This document shows positions 53,888 through 63,319 of a stretch of 64,000 nucleotides of DNA, one piece after another; position 1 is the first letter of the stretch, and each line of letters opens with the position of its first letter. Below the pieces are notes generated by a model. It was not told where the DNA came from. It worked only from the letters and a program-made list of their open reading frames with translations, and did not search any database. The translations under genes and the position numbers were made by a program. Origin of the DNA: Thermopetrobacter sp. TC1 (GTDB lineage: Bacteria > Pseudomonadota > Alphaproteobacteria > Rhizobiales > Aestuariivirgaceae); the NCBI RefSeq assembly GCF_000746275.1, contig NZ_KN050828.1:39098-103097 (forward strand), written 5' to 3'.

Positions 53888-54403
53888 TCACTTGAAGATG
53901 GAGCCGATGTTGAAGATCGTGCCGTAATTGGGGTTCTTGCGGCGCTTTTCCTCGATGATCTTCTTCTGAAGCTCGCGGTTGAGCTCGGCGATGGTCTTGC
54001 GGCGGCCGTCCGGATGATAGAGCGAGATGCCCTTCTTGCGATAGACGTCGTAGAAATCGCCCTTCAAGGTGCCGTCATCCTGGGGAGCGGCCTCGGCAGG
54101 ATTTTGGGCGGAGGCCGTGCGGATATCGGGAGCGGCGCCTGCGGGCGTGCCCTGCGGCGGAGTTATGAGATTATCCGTCGGGGATGTGGCCGCCATGGTC
54201 GAGGCCGCGGCATCGCTGCCGCCCTGCCCTGGCGGCGGCAGACGCAGATCCGGCGGGACCGAAAGGGGCGGATTCGTGCGCACGAGGCGCTCATCGGGCA
54301 CATTCTTGCCTGCGCCCATGATATCCATCACATCGGTTTCGCTGCAGCCCGCCACAAAGAGGGCCGTCAAGACGAAAACCCATCGACCTGCCCGCATCGG
54401 CAT
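53888..54403 (-). CDS. DUF3035 lipoprotein
   Basis: A predicted lipoprotein: the signal ends in LFVAGC at about residue 20. A Pro/Ala-rich middle contains NPPLSVPPDLRLPPP, typical of DUF3035, and the C terminus is charged. Position between lspA, which matures lipoproteins, and the M16 pair is conserved in many alphaproteobacteria. Function unknown. Start chosen at ATG 54403. Length 171. Confidence 0.82.
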   Translation of the reverse strand: MPMRAGRWVFVLTALFVAGCSETDVMDIMGAGKNVPDERLVRTNPPLSVPPDLRLPPPGQGGSDAAASTMAATSPTDNLITPPQGTPAGAAPDIRTASAQNPAEAAPQDDGTLKGDFYDVYRKKGISLYHPDGRRKTIAELNRELQKKIIEEKRRKNPNYGTIFNIGSIFK

Positions 54404-54569
54404 GAAAACGCGCCTCCAGCTCACTCGCCCCGCTCGCATGCGCCCCCGGTCTCACGATCCATCATGCATCCAACAGAAAAGCCGCGTGATTGTGGCCAAA
54501 GGGTGACCCCAGGCCTTTTTACGAGACACGGGGACAAGAGCGGCCGCACCGCTCAGAATGGTTGCGGCT

Positions 54570-55097
54570 TTACGTCTTTTCCCGACGGCTGTCGTCCTCT
54601 GCAAAAAAGGAATCATACAGGATCATGACGACGCCGACAACGATGGCGACATCGGCGAGGTTGAACACGTACCAGGACAACGCTCCCCAATGCAGCCAGA
54701 AAAAGTCGGCCACCGCGCCATGCAGGATGCGATCCAGCGCGTTGGAAAGTGCGCCCCCGATGATGAGGCCAACCCCCGCGGCGGGAAGCGGGCGGCTGAA
54801 CGTGGCCATCCACAGCCACAGGCCAAGGGCGGTGATCACGGAAAGCGCAACAAGCATGTACCGGCCGAAATCGGTGTGCTGCTGAAACAGCCCGTAGGAA
54901 ACGCCCTTGTTCCAGGCAAGCACGATGTCGAAAAAGGGCAGGACCTCAATACGGCGATATGGCCAGGAGGCCATGTCATAAAGCCCGAGCATCATCAGCT
55001 TGAAGCCCTGATCCCCCACAAAAGCGAGAAGGGCGAAAACGAAGCCGATGACCGACATCGGCCCCAAGAGCCGGATCTTTCCGATTTTCAAACCCAT
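54570..55097 (-). CDS. lspA: Lipoprotein signal peptidase (signal peptidase II)
   Basis: An inner-membrane aspartyl peptidase that cleaves prolipoprotein signal peptides. Four hydrophobic segments are seen. The conserved motifs carrying the catalytic Asp residues are visible as NALDRILHGAVADFF and FNLADVAIV. WNKGVSYGLFQ is also characteristic. Length 175. In many relatives ileS is immediately upstream; here it is not. Confidence 0.95.
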   Translation of the reverse strand: MGLKIGKIRLLGPMSVIGFVFALLAFVGDQGFKLMMLGLYDMASWPYRRIEVLPFFDIVLAWNKGVSYGLFQQHTDFGRYMLVALSVITALGLWLWMATFSRPLPAAGVGLIIGGALSNALDRILHGAVADFFWLHWGALSWYVFNLADVAIVVGVVMILYDSFFAEDDSRREKT

Positions 55098-55383
55098 GCG
55101 GATGCCTCATCGCCCGTGAATCAAAGCCGACTGTCATCCGCACCATCCGCCTTTCGGCGCCTGAAAAACGCCGATCGTGAATGATGATGATGCCTCGGCT
55201 CGGATGCGGGCTTAGCCGTCGCTTCACCTCCCGGCGCGGCGGGCCGGATCATTTTCACGTGACTGCGTGACTACACAAAGGGGGCGCGTCTTGGCAATCC
55301 CGGCATCCGGCAGGCGGAGACATGCCCCGGCGGTTTTAAGGGAGCACGGTGCCTTTAAACAGGTTATCGCGTGCGCCGTTTTC

Positions 55384-56013
55384 TCATCCTGACGCGGTGC
55401 GTGGGCCGTTCCAGGGAACGATGATGTCCTCGATGGTCAGGGTGTTTTCCGAGCCATCGCCCGTCTGATCCGAGCGGCGCTGCGCCGTGTTCGTAACACG
55501 GGGCGGCATGGGGGTGGTGCTGCCGGTCACGATGTCATCAACGGCCGAAAGGGTCAGGCGCAGATGGGCATGCAGGCTCTGTGATGCAGGCAGAACAGCG
55601 GCATGCTGTTGACTGGCTTGCGCCTCAGTCGGCTGGGACTTAGGTGGTGTCATTTCTTCCCCTGCCCTTTCCGGAACGGCGGGCGTGTCACTTTCCGGCG
55701 CACCGGCTTTGGTAGGGGCGGCAGGCGGGGCGTCATTGGCCCATTCGTAAATCAGGCGCACCGCATAGCGCAGCCTAAGCTTGAAACGCTGCCAGTAGCG
55801 ATTGGCCACGTCGCAGGCCTGCGGCTGACGCTGACAGAAACTGCCGGCATCGGAAGCCGCGGCCATGGCGGCCAGGGCCAGTTCGGCGGCATTGGCATCG
55901 GCAGGCGGGCGCGCCTGTGCCGCCGCAGCCTGCATGAGCGGGTCATCCGGTGGCGGGTCCGGCAACAGCAGGGCCGCCGCCAGCCCCAGGAACAGAAGCG
56001 TTCTCAGTTTCAT
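55384..56013 (-). CDS. DUF5330-like secreted protein
   Basis: A predicted secreted protein of unknown function. A signal peptide begins at ATG 56013. The central FCQRQPQACDVANRYWQRFK with RLRYAVRLIYEW resembles DUF5330 of Hyphomicrobiales. The C-terminal half is low-complexity Pro/Thr/Ala/Ser with no recognised domain. Length 209. Further in-frame sequence upstream exists but does not resemble a protein N terminus. Confidence 0.6.
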   Translation of the reverse strand: MKLRTLLFLGLAAALLLPDPPPDDPLMQAAAAQARPPADANAAELALAAMAAASDAGSFCQRQPQACDVANRYWQRFKLRLRYAVRLIYEWANDAPPAAPTKAGAPESDTPAVPERAGEEMTPPKSQPTEAQASQQHAAVLPASQSLHAHLRLTLSAVDDIVTGSTTPMPPRVTNTAQRRSDQTGDGSENTLTIEDIIVPWNGPRTASG

Positions 56014-56374
56014 CGACGTCCCCCTTGAATTTTTTAAGCGCCGCAAGCGGGCTTGCATGCCCCATGCGACCCCTCTTTTTTCTCTGTCTGCCATGTTAGG
56101 GGACGGATTTGAGAAAATCGCTGAAAATGCAGGGAAAATTTTAGGGCAATTCGAGTCGATTTGCCCTTTTTGCGTTCACTCTTGAGCAATCATTGAAAAG
56201 AGGGCCAGCCTCACGCCCTGCCCCGTCAGGGAAGCGGCTTTCAAAGCAGGAAGCGTAAACGGGCTCTTAACCCTGTCTCTTCTAGTCTGGCAGCAGGCTG
56301 GTCCGGTGTCTTTTACGTGCCGGATCATGCATCTCAAAGCACTCAGCCGCGCATTCGGTCAGCAGAGGTGAGGC
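56014..56374. other. Divergent intergenic region
   Basis: The region between the DUF5330-like gene and the peptidoglycan-binding gene holds no reading frame I would defend. AGAGGTGAGGC directly precedes the plus-strand ATG at 56375 as a ribosome binding site. A TTAACC near 56270 could be a CtrA half-site, which alone is weak evidence. Confidence 0.4.
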
Positions 56375-57097
56375 ATGCGTCCGTTCTTTCGCTGGAGCTC
56401 CGGCATTGTCATCGTGCTCTTTTCCGGCGCCATTGCCTACAATCTGTTCTTTGTTCAAAGCGCCATAAAGCAGGCGCGCAACGGTGCCATTGTGGTCGAG
56501 CCCGACCGGCTGGGCGAACTTGCCCGTCATGTTGCCGAGGCAGAAAAAAGGCGGGGGCATGGCCTGCCTGCGCGGCTGGTGCGGACCACGGTGCGCCCCG
56601 ATGGCCTGAATGGCCGCGAGCGGGATGCGGCGAAGGCGGCCGTGGTGCTGGCGGCCCAGCGCAGCTTAAAGAAGCTCGGCTTCTACCATGGTGCGCTGGA
56701 CGGACGCCTCGGCCCGGCAACACGGCGGGCGCTGCTTGCCTTTCAGAAGCGGCTGGGGCTGAAAGCCACGGGCATTCCCGATCAGACCACCCTGGATCGC
56801 CTGCGCTATGAGGAACGGCTGCGGGCCTTGAGCGGCAATACCGCCAGCATCGCCCCTTTTGCGCCGACCACCGAGAAACGCGCATTGGCCACACCGGCGA
56901 AGACGAAAACGGCCGCGGGAGATGCGCGCATTACCGCCGTTCAGTTCGCGCTGGCCCGCGCCGGCTTTGATCCCGGCGACATCGATGGACGCCTGGGCCC
57001 GGCGACGATACGCGCCCTGAAACGTTTTCAAGCGGCAAAGGGGCTTGCCGTCACCGGCCGGCCCGACGCCGCCACTCTGAAGGCTCTTGGGCTGTAA
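56375..57097 (+). CDS. Peptidoglycan-binding domain protein
   Basis: A membrane-anchored protein with two PG_binding_1 domains. A hydrophobic segment lies at residues 9-28. The first domain (about 90-145) contains LKKLGFYHGALDGRLGPATR, and the second (about 185-240) contains ARAGFDPGDIDGRLGPATIR. No catalytic domain is attached. It probably tethers the inner membrane to the cell wall. Length 240. Confidence 0.9.
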   Translation: MRPFFRWSSGIVIVLFSGAIAYNLFFVQSAIKQARNGAIVVEPDRLGELARHVAEAEKRRGHGLPARLVRTTVRPDGLNGRERDAAKAAVVLAAQRSLKKLGFYHGALDGRLGPATRRALLAFQKRLGLKATGIPDQTTLDRLRYEERLRALSGNTASIAPFAPTTEKRALATPAKTKTAAGDARITAVQFALARAGFDPGDIDGRLGPATIRALKRFQAAKGLAVTGRPDAATLKALGL

Positions 57098-57161
57098 GGA
57101 AAAGAAACCGACGGCTTCACCCTTTGCCGTCTCAATCTTTGTCTTTCCTGCACTTGAAGGA

Positions 57162-57623
57162 TCAAGGGCAGGGTTTGCCTTCCGGCCAGGGAGCGCGGGG
57201 GATCTTCTGCTCCTCAAAGCCTGCCATGCGGCAGATTTCCAGCCATTCCGCTTCCGTGACCGGCTGCACCGACAGGCGCGAATTGCGCACAAGCACCATA
57301 TCGGCCAGGGCCGGATTGGCCTTGATCTCATCAAGCGTGACCGGCCGCGGCAGATCGCACAGGGCTTCCACGTCCACGCATTCCCAGCGCGGATCATCGG
57401 CGGTGGAATCAGGATGAGCGGGCACCGCCACCCGCACGATGCCGAGAATGCGCTTTTCCTTCACGGAGTGATAAAAGAAGCCGAGATCGCCCACCTGCAT
57501 GGCGCGCATGTTGTTGCGGGCCTGATAATTGCGCACGCCGTCCCATTCCGCCGGGCCCTCGTGCGCCTTCTGATCCTCCCAGCTCCAGGTGTTCGGTTCG
57601 GACTTGAACAGCCAGTAGGCCAT
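57162..57623 (-). CDS. EVE domain protein
   Basis: A small PUA-like domain thought to recognise modified bases in nucleic acid. The family opening is AYWLFKSEPNTWSWEDQ, followed by WDGVRNYQARNNMRAMQVGD and FFYHS. Length 153, the complete single-domain form. It shares orientation with yciI and gpsA upstream. In other bacteria EVE proteins can be linked to restriction systems; no such genes are here. Confidence 0.93.
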   Translation of the reverse strand: MAYWLFKSEPNTWSWEDQKAHEGPAEWDGVRNYQARNNMRAMQVGDLGFFYHSVKEKRILGIVRVAVPAHPDSTADDPRWECVDVEALCDLPRPVTLDEIKANPALADMVLVRNSRLSVQPVTEAEWLEICRMAGFEEQKIPRAPWPEGKPCP

Positions 57624-57740
57624 GTCGTTCCCCCCACGTTGGATTGCTGCATGGTTTTGCCAATCGGCGCAGATCTGCCCGAGGCGGCATCCCGCCGATT
57701 GACCGGATGCGTTGTCAATAACCTGGAATGGCCGGCCGGA

Positions 57741-58037
57741 TCACAGGCCCGCCGGCTTGTTGATCAGCCATTTCCAGGGACGGATCTCGACATGCTCGAA
57801 CACCCCGGCCTGGGCATAGGGGTCCTGAGCGGCGATCTCGCGGGCCTTGTCAAGCGAGCAGGCGGTGATGATGATCAACGAGCCGGACGGATTGCCCTCC
57901 TCATCGAGAAAGGGGCCGGCGGCGACGACGGTGTTGCCAAGATCCTCCAGCCATTTCAGATGCTTCGGCCGGTTCTCCTTGCGCAGGCGCAGGCCTTCCT
58001 CCGGCTTGTCGGTGCAGATGATGGCAAACAGCGACAT
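57741..58037 (-). CDS. YciI family protein
   Basis: A small dimeric alpha/beta protein related to muconolactone isomerases, function uncertain. FAIICTDKPEEGLRLRKENR and HLKWLEDLG carry the conserved Asp and His, and the end AGVFEHVEIRPWKWL is typical. Length 98. It starts 21 bases after gpsA; the gpsA-yciI-EVE order is common in alphaproteobacteria. Confidence 0.92.
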   Translation of the reverse strand: MSLFAIICTDKPEEGLRLRKENRPKHLKWLEDLGNTVVAAGPFLDEEGNPSGSLIIITACSLDKAREIAAQDPYAQAGVFEHVEIRPWKWLINKPAGL

Positions 58038-58058
58038 GCTTCACACTCCCTCGGATGA

Positions 58059-59123
58059 TCAGGCCGTTTCGTCCTTCAAAGGTCGGGACAGGAGACGCTC
58101 CAGCTCCACCGGCGGCGTGGAACGCCCTTCGACAATGGCATGAACGGACTGGCAGATGGGCATGTCCAGCCCCTTGTCTTCCGCGATGCGCACCACGGCA
58201 CGGGCGGTATACACCCCTTCGGTGACGGCGCGACGGGCGGCGAGGATATCCTGAAGGCTCTCCCCCCGGCCCAGGGCCACGCCCAGGGAATAGTTGCGGG
58301 ACTGGCCGGATGTGGCGGTGAGCACGAGATCGCCCAGTCCGGAAAGCCCCTGCAGGGTTTCCACGCGTGCACCCAGGGCGCGGCCGAAGCGGGCCAGTTC
58401 GGCAAAGGCGCGGGTGAGCAGGGCGGCGCGGGCCGAATCACCAAGGGACAGGCCGTCGACAATGCCGCAGGCAATGGCGAGCACGTTTTTCAACGCCCCG
58501 CCGATTTGCACGCCCAGCGGATCATTGCCGGAATAGACCCTGAAGGCACGATGGGAAAGCAGGCGGGCCAGGGCCCGCGCCTGTTCGATATCCTTTCCGG
58601 CCAGGGTAACCGCCGCCGGCAGCCCCCTGGCCACATCCATGGCGAAACTGGGCCCGGAAAGCACGAAGGGTTCAAGATGCGGCGCCTCTTCGGCGAGAAC
58701 GTCGGTGAGGAAACGGCCGGTGTCGCGCTCAATACCCTTGGCGCAGATGATCACCGGCGTGCCTTCCCGCAAGTGCGGTGCGAAATCGCGAATCACGGGC
58801 CGCACCGCCTGCGCCGGGGTGACGAGCAGGACGACCTCGCAGGGCCCTAGCGCGTCGTGATCCGCTGTGGCATGCACGCTTTCGGGCAGAGAAATGCCCG
58901 GCAGGTAAAGGGGATTTTCGTGCCTGCTCTCTATGGCCTCGACCACCTCCGGCTCACGGGCCCAGAGGATGACGTCGTGCCCTGCGCGGGCAAGCGTGAT
59001 GGCCAGCGCCGTGCCCCAGGCGCCGGCGCCGATCACGCCCATGCGCCGCCTTTCTTCCCGTTCCGAATTCTGCGCCCCGTTACCCTGAGGCGACCGGGAA
59101 GGGGATGTCCGCTTCTCGCTCAT
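58059..59123 (-). CDS. gpsA: Glycerol-3-phosphate dehydrogenase [NAD(P)+]
   Basis: Reduces dihydroxyacetone phosphate to sn-glycerol-3-phosphate for phospholipid synthesis. The Rossmann motif is MGVIGAGAWGTALAITLAR after a 27-residue polar extension. The active-site region includes ALKNVLAIACGIVDGLSLGD with its Lys, and GLSGLGDLVLT and RNYSLG follow. ATG 59123 is chosen over upstream in-frame codons. It is 80 bases after tsaD. Length 354. Confidence 0.95.
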   Translation of the reverse strand: MSEKRTSPSRSPQGNGAQNSEREERRRMGVIGAGAWGTALAITLARAGHDVILWAREPEVVEAIESRHENPLYLPGISLPESVHATADHDALGPCEVVLLVTPAQAVRPVIRDFAPHLREGTPVIICAKGIERDTGRFLTDVLAEEAPHLEPFVLSGPSFAMDVARGLPAAVTLAGKDIEQARALARLLSHRAFRVYSGNDPLGVQIGGALKNVLAIACGIVDGLSLGDSARAALLTRAFAELARFGRALGARVETLQGLSGLGDLVLTATSGQSRNYSLGVALGRGESLQDILAARRAVTEGVYTARAVVRIAEDKGLDMPICQSVHAIVEGRSTPPVELERLLSRPLKDETA

Positions 59124-59203
59124 GGGCGCTGTTATGCCCTTTTTCGCGCAAGGGGCAAAGCCCCAGGGTTGCCTCATGCGTTTTCAACAGGTGACGAAAG
59201 CCC

Positions 59204-60361
59204 CTACCCCTTCACGCCGGCAAAGATGGCCGGTTCCGCATTCGGATCCAGGGGCCAGCGCGCCCTGGCCGGAGCCGACAGAAGGTCGCGGCGGCCCTGT
59301 TCGTAATGCAACAGGCCGGCATGCGCCACCATGGCGGCGTTGTCCGTGCACATGGCAAGGGGTGGGGCGTGCAGGGAAAAGCCTGCTTCCTCAACGACAC
59401 CGGCAAGGGCGGCGCGAATGGCGCGATTGGCGGCCACCCCACCGGCCAGCACCACAGCCGGCGCGGCAAGATCCGGATGTTCGGCGCGGAATTTCCGGCA
59501 GGCGCGTTGCAGGCGATCGGCAAGGGTCTCGATCACCGCCTGCTGAAAGGAGGCGCAGAGATCGGCCTTGTCCTGTTCCGTGAGGGTCTCGATGGACAGC
59601 GCGGCGGTGCGCACCGCCGTTTTCAGGCCGGAGAAGGAGAAATGAAGCTCTTCCCTGCCCTTCATCGGACGCGGCAGAGCAAAGCGACGGGGATCACCGG
59701 CGGCGGCGAGACGCTCCACTTCCGGCCCGCCCGGATAGCCAAGGCCCAGCATCTTGGCCACCTTGTCGAAGGCCTCGCCCAGGGCATCATCAATGGTGGT
59801 GCCGTAGCGGCGATAGTGCCCCAGCCCTTCCACGGCAACGAGCTGGGTGTGCCCGCCTGAGACGAGCAGAAGCAGATAGGGCGGGCTCAAGCCCTCGGTG
59901 AGCACGGGCGAAAGGGCATGCGCCTCCAGATGGTTGACGGCGATGAAGGCGAGATTGCGCGACAGGGCCAGGGCCTTGGCGCTCATCATGCCAACGAGCA
60001 GCCCGCCCATGAGCCCGGGGCCAGCGGTGACGGCCACGGCATTGAGATCGGCCCATTCCATGCCGGCAATCTCCAGGGCCTTGCGCATGAGAACAGGCAG
60101 ATGCTCCAGGTGGCTGCGGGCCGCGATCTCCGGTACCACGCCGCCGAATGCGGCATGTTCGGCGATCTGGGAGAGCACGACATCGGCCAGAATCTCCGCC
60201 TCGCCCTCACGGCCGCGGCGGACGATGGCCGCGGCGGTCTCGTCACAGGAGGTCTCAATGCCGAAGACCACCGTGCCCGGCAGGGGCGGCGGAAAGCCCA
60301 TCGATTTTTGCGATGCCGGCCCTGTTTCGCTCTGCGCCGTCTTTTCGCTTGCCTGACGCAT
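59204..60361 (-). CDS. tsaD: tRNA N6-adenosine threonylcarbamoyltransferase
   Basis: Transfers the threonylcarbamoyl group to A37 of ANN-decoding tRNAs. ASKHA fold with [12 protein letters not shown], the metal-binding HLEAH, and [17 protein letters not shown] and [18 protein letters not shown] lies four bases before ATG 60361, which supports this start; the frame is open further upstream toward hemC. Divergent from hemC. Length 385. Its product is the substrate of MtaB, encoded at 9-10 kb. Confidence 0.97.
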   Translation of the reverse strand: MRQASEKTAQSETGPASQKSMGFPPPLPGTVVFGIETSCDETAAAIVRRGREGEAEILADVVLSQIAEHAAFGGVVPEIAARSHLEHLPVLMRKALEIAGMEWADLNAVAVTAGPGLMGGLLVGMMSAKALALSRNLAFIAVNHLEAHALSPVLTEGLSPPYLLLLVSGGHTQLVAVEGLGHYRRYGTTIDDALGEAFDKVAKMLGLGYPGGPEVERLAAAGDPRRFALPRPMKGREELHFSFSGLKTAVRTAALSIETLTEQDKADLCASFQQAVIETLADRLQRACRKFRAEHPDLAAPAVVLAGGVAANRAIRAALAGVVEEAGFSLHAPPLAMCTDNAAMVAHAGLLHYEQGRRDLLSAPARARWPLDPNAEPAIFAGVKG

Positions 60362-60473
60362 GACGCCTCCGCTATCCCCCGCAGGAGATGCCGGTGCGAT
60401 CAAGGCTGCGTGCTTGCTCGTCACCGGCTTCCTCGCCTTTTCCTGTTTCAATCAATAGGCATCGGGCGCGATC

Positions 60474-61388
60474 ATGACCAGAGTGAAAATCGGCACCCGC
60501 GGTTCCAAACTGGCGCTGGCACAGGCGCACGAGACACGACGGCGGCTGATGGCCGCCCACGGCCTTGCCGAAGACGAGGTGGAGATCGTCATCATCCGCA
60601 CCACGGGCGATGCCGTTCAGGACAGGCCGCTGGCGGAAATCGGCGGCAAGGGCCTGTTCACCAAGGAGATCGAGGAGGCACTGGCCGACGGGCGGGTGGA
60701 TATCGCGGTGCATTCCATGAAGGACGTGCCGGCCTTTCCGCCGCCGGAGCTGGACATTGCCGCCTGCCTGCCGCGGGAGGATGTGCGCGATGCCTTCATC
60801 TCCCCCCTGGCGGAGAGTATTGCCGCCTTGCCGGCGGGGGCGCGGGTTGGCACCTCCTCGGTGCGGCGCGCCGCACAGCTTCTGGCCATGCGGCCGGATA
60901 TCACGATCGTGCCCTTTCGCGGCAATGTCGATACGCGCCTGCGCAAGCTTGAAGACGGCGTGGCCGATGCCACCTTCCTCGCCTGTGCCGGGCTGAACCG
61001 GCTGGGGCTGGCCGATGTGATCACGCAGGCGGTGCCGATTGAGGAGATGCTGCCGGCCATCGCCCAGGGGGCCATCGGCCTGCAGATCCGGCGGGATGAT
61101 GAGGCAACGCGCGCGCTGGTCTCCGCGCTTGATGACGAAAAGACGCGCATTGCCGTGATTGCCGAACGCGGTTTCATGATGGAGCTGGAGGGCTCCTGCC
61201 GCACCCCCCTGGCGGCGCATGCACGCGTTGAGAATGGCGAGGTGCATCTCATCTGCGAGGCGCTGACGCTGGACGGTAAAAAGCGCTGGCGCACCGAGCG
61301 GCGCGGCGCTCTTGCCGATGCCGAAGCCCTGGGCCGTGACGCCGGCGCGGAAATCCGCACCGCCGCCGGCGATGCCCTGCCCTTGTGA
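60474..61388 (+). CDS. hemC: Hydroxymethylbilane synthase (porphobilinogen deaminase)
   Basis: Condenses four porphobilinogens into hydroxymethylbilane in heme synthesis. IGTRGSKLALAQA opens the protein, HSMKDVP and GTSSVRRAAQL follow. Cys242 in LEGSCRTPLAAHA carries the dipyrromethane cofactor. Length 304. Uroporphyrinogen-III synthase (hemD), which follows hemC in many alphaproteobacteria, is absent; the next gene is convergent. Confidence 0.97.
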   Translation: MTRVKIGTRGSKLALAQAHETRRRLMAAHGLAEDEVEIVIIRTTGDAVQDRPLAEIGGKGLFTKEIEEALADGRVDIAVHSMKDVPAFPPPELDIAACLPREDVRDAFISPLAESIAALPAGARVGTSSVRRAAQLLAMRPDITIVPFRGNVDTRLRKLEDGVADATFLACAGLNRLGLADVITQAVPIEEMLPAIAQGAIGLQIRRDDEATRALVSALDDEKTRIAVIAERGFMMELEGSCRTPLAAHARVENGEVHLICEALTLDGKKRWRTERRGALADAEALGRDAGAEIRTAAGDALPL

Positions 61389-61454
61389 CGATCGGCCGGC
61401 TGTTTTTGCAATTGCTGTCCGGTCGATGGCATGCAAACACCGGCGCCGCCTTGC

Positions 61455-62402
61455 TCACAGGCGGCGGGCGCTGAAGGTGTCGCAGGCGCGGATGTCGCCG
61501 CTTTCAAAGCCGCGGCGGAACCAGCGCACCCGTTGCTCTGAGGTGCCGTGGGTGAAGCTTTCCGGCACGACATAGCCCTGCGTGCGGCGCTGCAGACGGT
61601 CATCGCCGATGGCGGCGGCGGCATTGAGCGCCTCTTCCAGATCGCCGCGCTCCAGGAGATGGCGGTTGTCATGCCCCCAGACGCCGGCGAAACAGTCGGC
61701 CTGAAGCTCCATGCGCACGGAAAGGGCATTGGCACGGGCGCGTGGCAGGCGCTGGCGCTGACGCATCACCTTTTCGGCAATGCCGAGAAGGTTCTGTACA
61801 TGATGGCCCACCTCGTGGGCGATGACATAGGCCTGGGCGAAATCGCCGCCGGCACCCAGCTTTTCCCGCATGTCGCGATAGAAGGAGAGATCGATGTAGA
61901 CCTTGCGATCCAGCGGGCAATAGAACGGACCCATGGCGGCGGCGGCTATGCCGCAGGCGGAGCGCACCGCACCGGAGAAGAGAACAAGCCGCGGCGGCTG
62001 ATAGCGCATATGCAGCTGATCGCGGAAAATGCGCTGCCAGGTGCGTTCGGTGGTGCCCAGAACCTTGGCGACGAAAATCTTGCCGGCATCGGCGGCCCGC
62101 CGGGAGGCCGTATCATGGGGCGCGGGCGCATTCTGTGCTTCCTCCTGTGGCACGGGAATGGCCGGCCCGCCCCCGCCGGTGAGACCGCCGAGCAGGGCAA
62201 GCGGATTGATTCCCAAAAACCAGGCGAGCACGAAGAGAATGACGAGCGTGCCCAGCCCGAAGCCCCCGCGGCGCACGCCACGCCCTTGCGGAAAACGCAC
62301 CGGGATGCGGCGGCCGCGCGGAAAACCGAAGCCGCCGCCAAAGCCGCCCTCGCCGCGGCGGTCCTCTATGTTGTCGCTGGGTCGTTCATCGTCCAGACGC
62401 AT
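61455..62402 (-). CDS. YpfJ family neutral zinc metallopeptidase
   Basis: A membrane-anchored putative peptidase. A Gly/Arg-rich N terminus is followed by a hydrophobic segment (LGTLVILFVLAWFLGINPLA) near residues 49-70. The domain has the zinc motif HEVGHH within AYVIAHEVGHHVQNLLG, and ELQADCFAGVWGH provides the third ligand region. Substrate unknown. Length 315, normal for the family. Confidence 0.93.
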   Translation of the reverse strand: MRLDDERPSDNIEDRRGEGGFGGGFGFPRGRRIPVRFPQGRGVRRGGFGLGTLVILFVLAWFLGINPLALLGGLTGGGGPAIPVPQEEAQNAPAPHDTASRRAADAGKIFVAKVLGTTERTWQRIFRDQLHMRYQPPRLVLFSGAVRSACGIAAAAMGPFYCPLDRKVYIDLSFYRDMREKLGAGGDFAQAYVIAHEVGHHVQNLLGIAEKVMRQRQRLPRARANALSVRMELQADCFAGVWGHDNRHLLERGDLEEALNAAAAIGDDRLQRRTQGYVVPESFTHGTSEQRVRWFRRGFESGDIRACDTFSARRL

Positions 62403-62553
62403 GTGTTTTCGCCCCCGGTCTTTTTCTCCATCCTTGCGCCCGCTCTCTCCCTTTGCCCGGGCCTTGTCCGGCCCGAAAGGAAGCTTCCGGTGCGCATGGC
62501 GGTCATGGATGGTGCATCATGAGTCTTGATGGGTCTTTTGCGGTATCCTGCCT

Positions 62554-63291
62554 TCATTCCCTCACGTCGGCAAGCAGGGCATCGACGAAGGCCGGGACGA
62601 TCCGTGTGGCCGGGCCATGGTGATGCTCGGTGAACAGGGCGTTCTGTTCTGAGGGTTCGAGGTTGAGCTCCACCCGGCGCGTGTGCGGCCGGTGCGCCAC
62701 TTCCGCAACGAAACCGGCGGCGGGCCAGACCGTGCCGGACGTGCCGATAGAGACAAAGATGTCGCATGCCTGCAGGGCCTGGGTGATCTCCTCCATGTGC
62801 AACGGGATTTCACCGAACCAGACCACATGCGGCCGCATGGGGCCGCGGCCGCAGGCCGGGCAGGTATCGGCAAGCGTGATGTCTTTTGGCCAGGGATGCA
62901 CCTCCTCGCATAGGGTGCAGCGCGCCTTTAAGAGCTCGCCGTGCATGTGCAACACCCTTTTCGAGCCGGCGCGTTCATGCAGGTCGTCGATGTTCTGGGT
63001 GATCAGCAGAAAATCGCCCGGCCAGCTCTCTTCCAGGCGGGCAAGCGCGACATGGGCGGCGTTGGGCGCGATGTCGGAAGAAAGCAAGACGCGGCGGCGG
63101 GCATTGTAGAAGTCCAGCACGCGTTCAGGATCACGCGCGAAGGCTTCCGGCGTGGCCACGTCCTCAAGATCCACCTGAGCCCAGAGGCCATCGGCATCCC
63201 GGAAGGTGGGAATGCCGGATTCGCGCGAGATGCCGGCGCCGGTGAGCACAACGAGGGAGGGGCGCTTTGCCCTGCCGGTGTGATCAGTCAT
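62554..63291 (-). CDS. cobB: NAD-dependent protein deacylase (Sir2 family)
   Basis: Removes acyl groups from lysines using NAD. Motifs: GAGISRESGIPTFRDADGLW, TQNIDDLHERAG and the catalytic His in HMHGEL. Two zinc Cys pairs are seen: CTLC and CPAC. GTSGTVWPAAGF is also conserved. Length 245. It is followed by the next minus-strand gene's stop 28 bases upstream. Confidence 0.96.
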   Translation of the reverse strand: MTDHTGRAKRPSLVVLTGAGISRESGIPTFRDADGLWAQVDLEDVATPEAFARDPERVLDFYNARRRVLLSSDIAPNAAHVALARLEESWPGDFLLITQNIDDLHERAGSKRVLHMHGELLKARCTLCEEVHPWPKDITLADTCPACGRGPMRPHVVWFGEIPLHMEEITQALQACDIFVSIGTSGTVWPAAGFVAEVAHRPHTRRVELNLEPSEQNALFTEHHHGPATRIVPAFVDALLADVRE

Positions 63292-63319
63292 GGCACGCTT
63301 CCCGAATCAGAGGGGTAAG

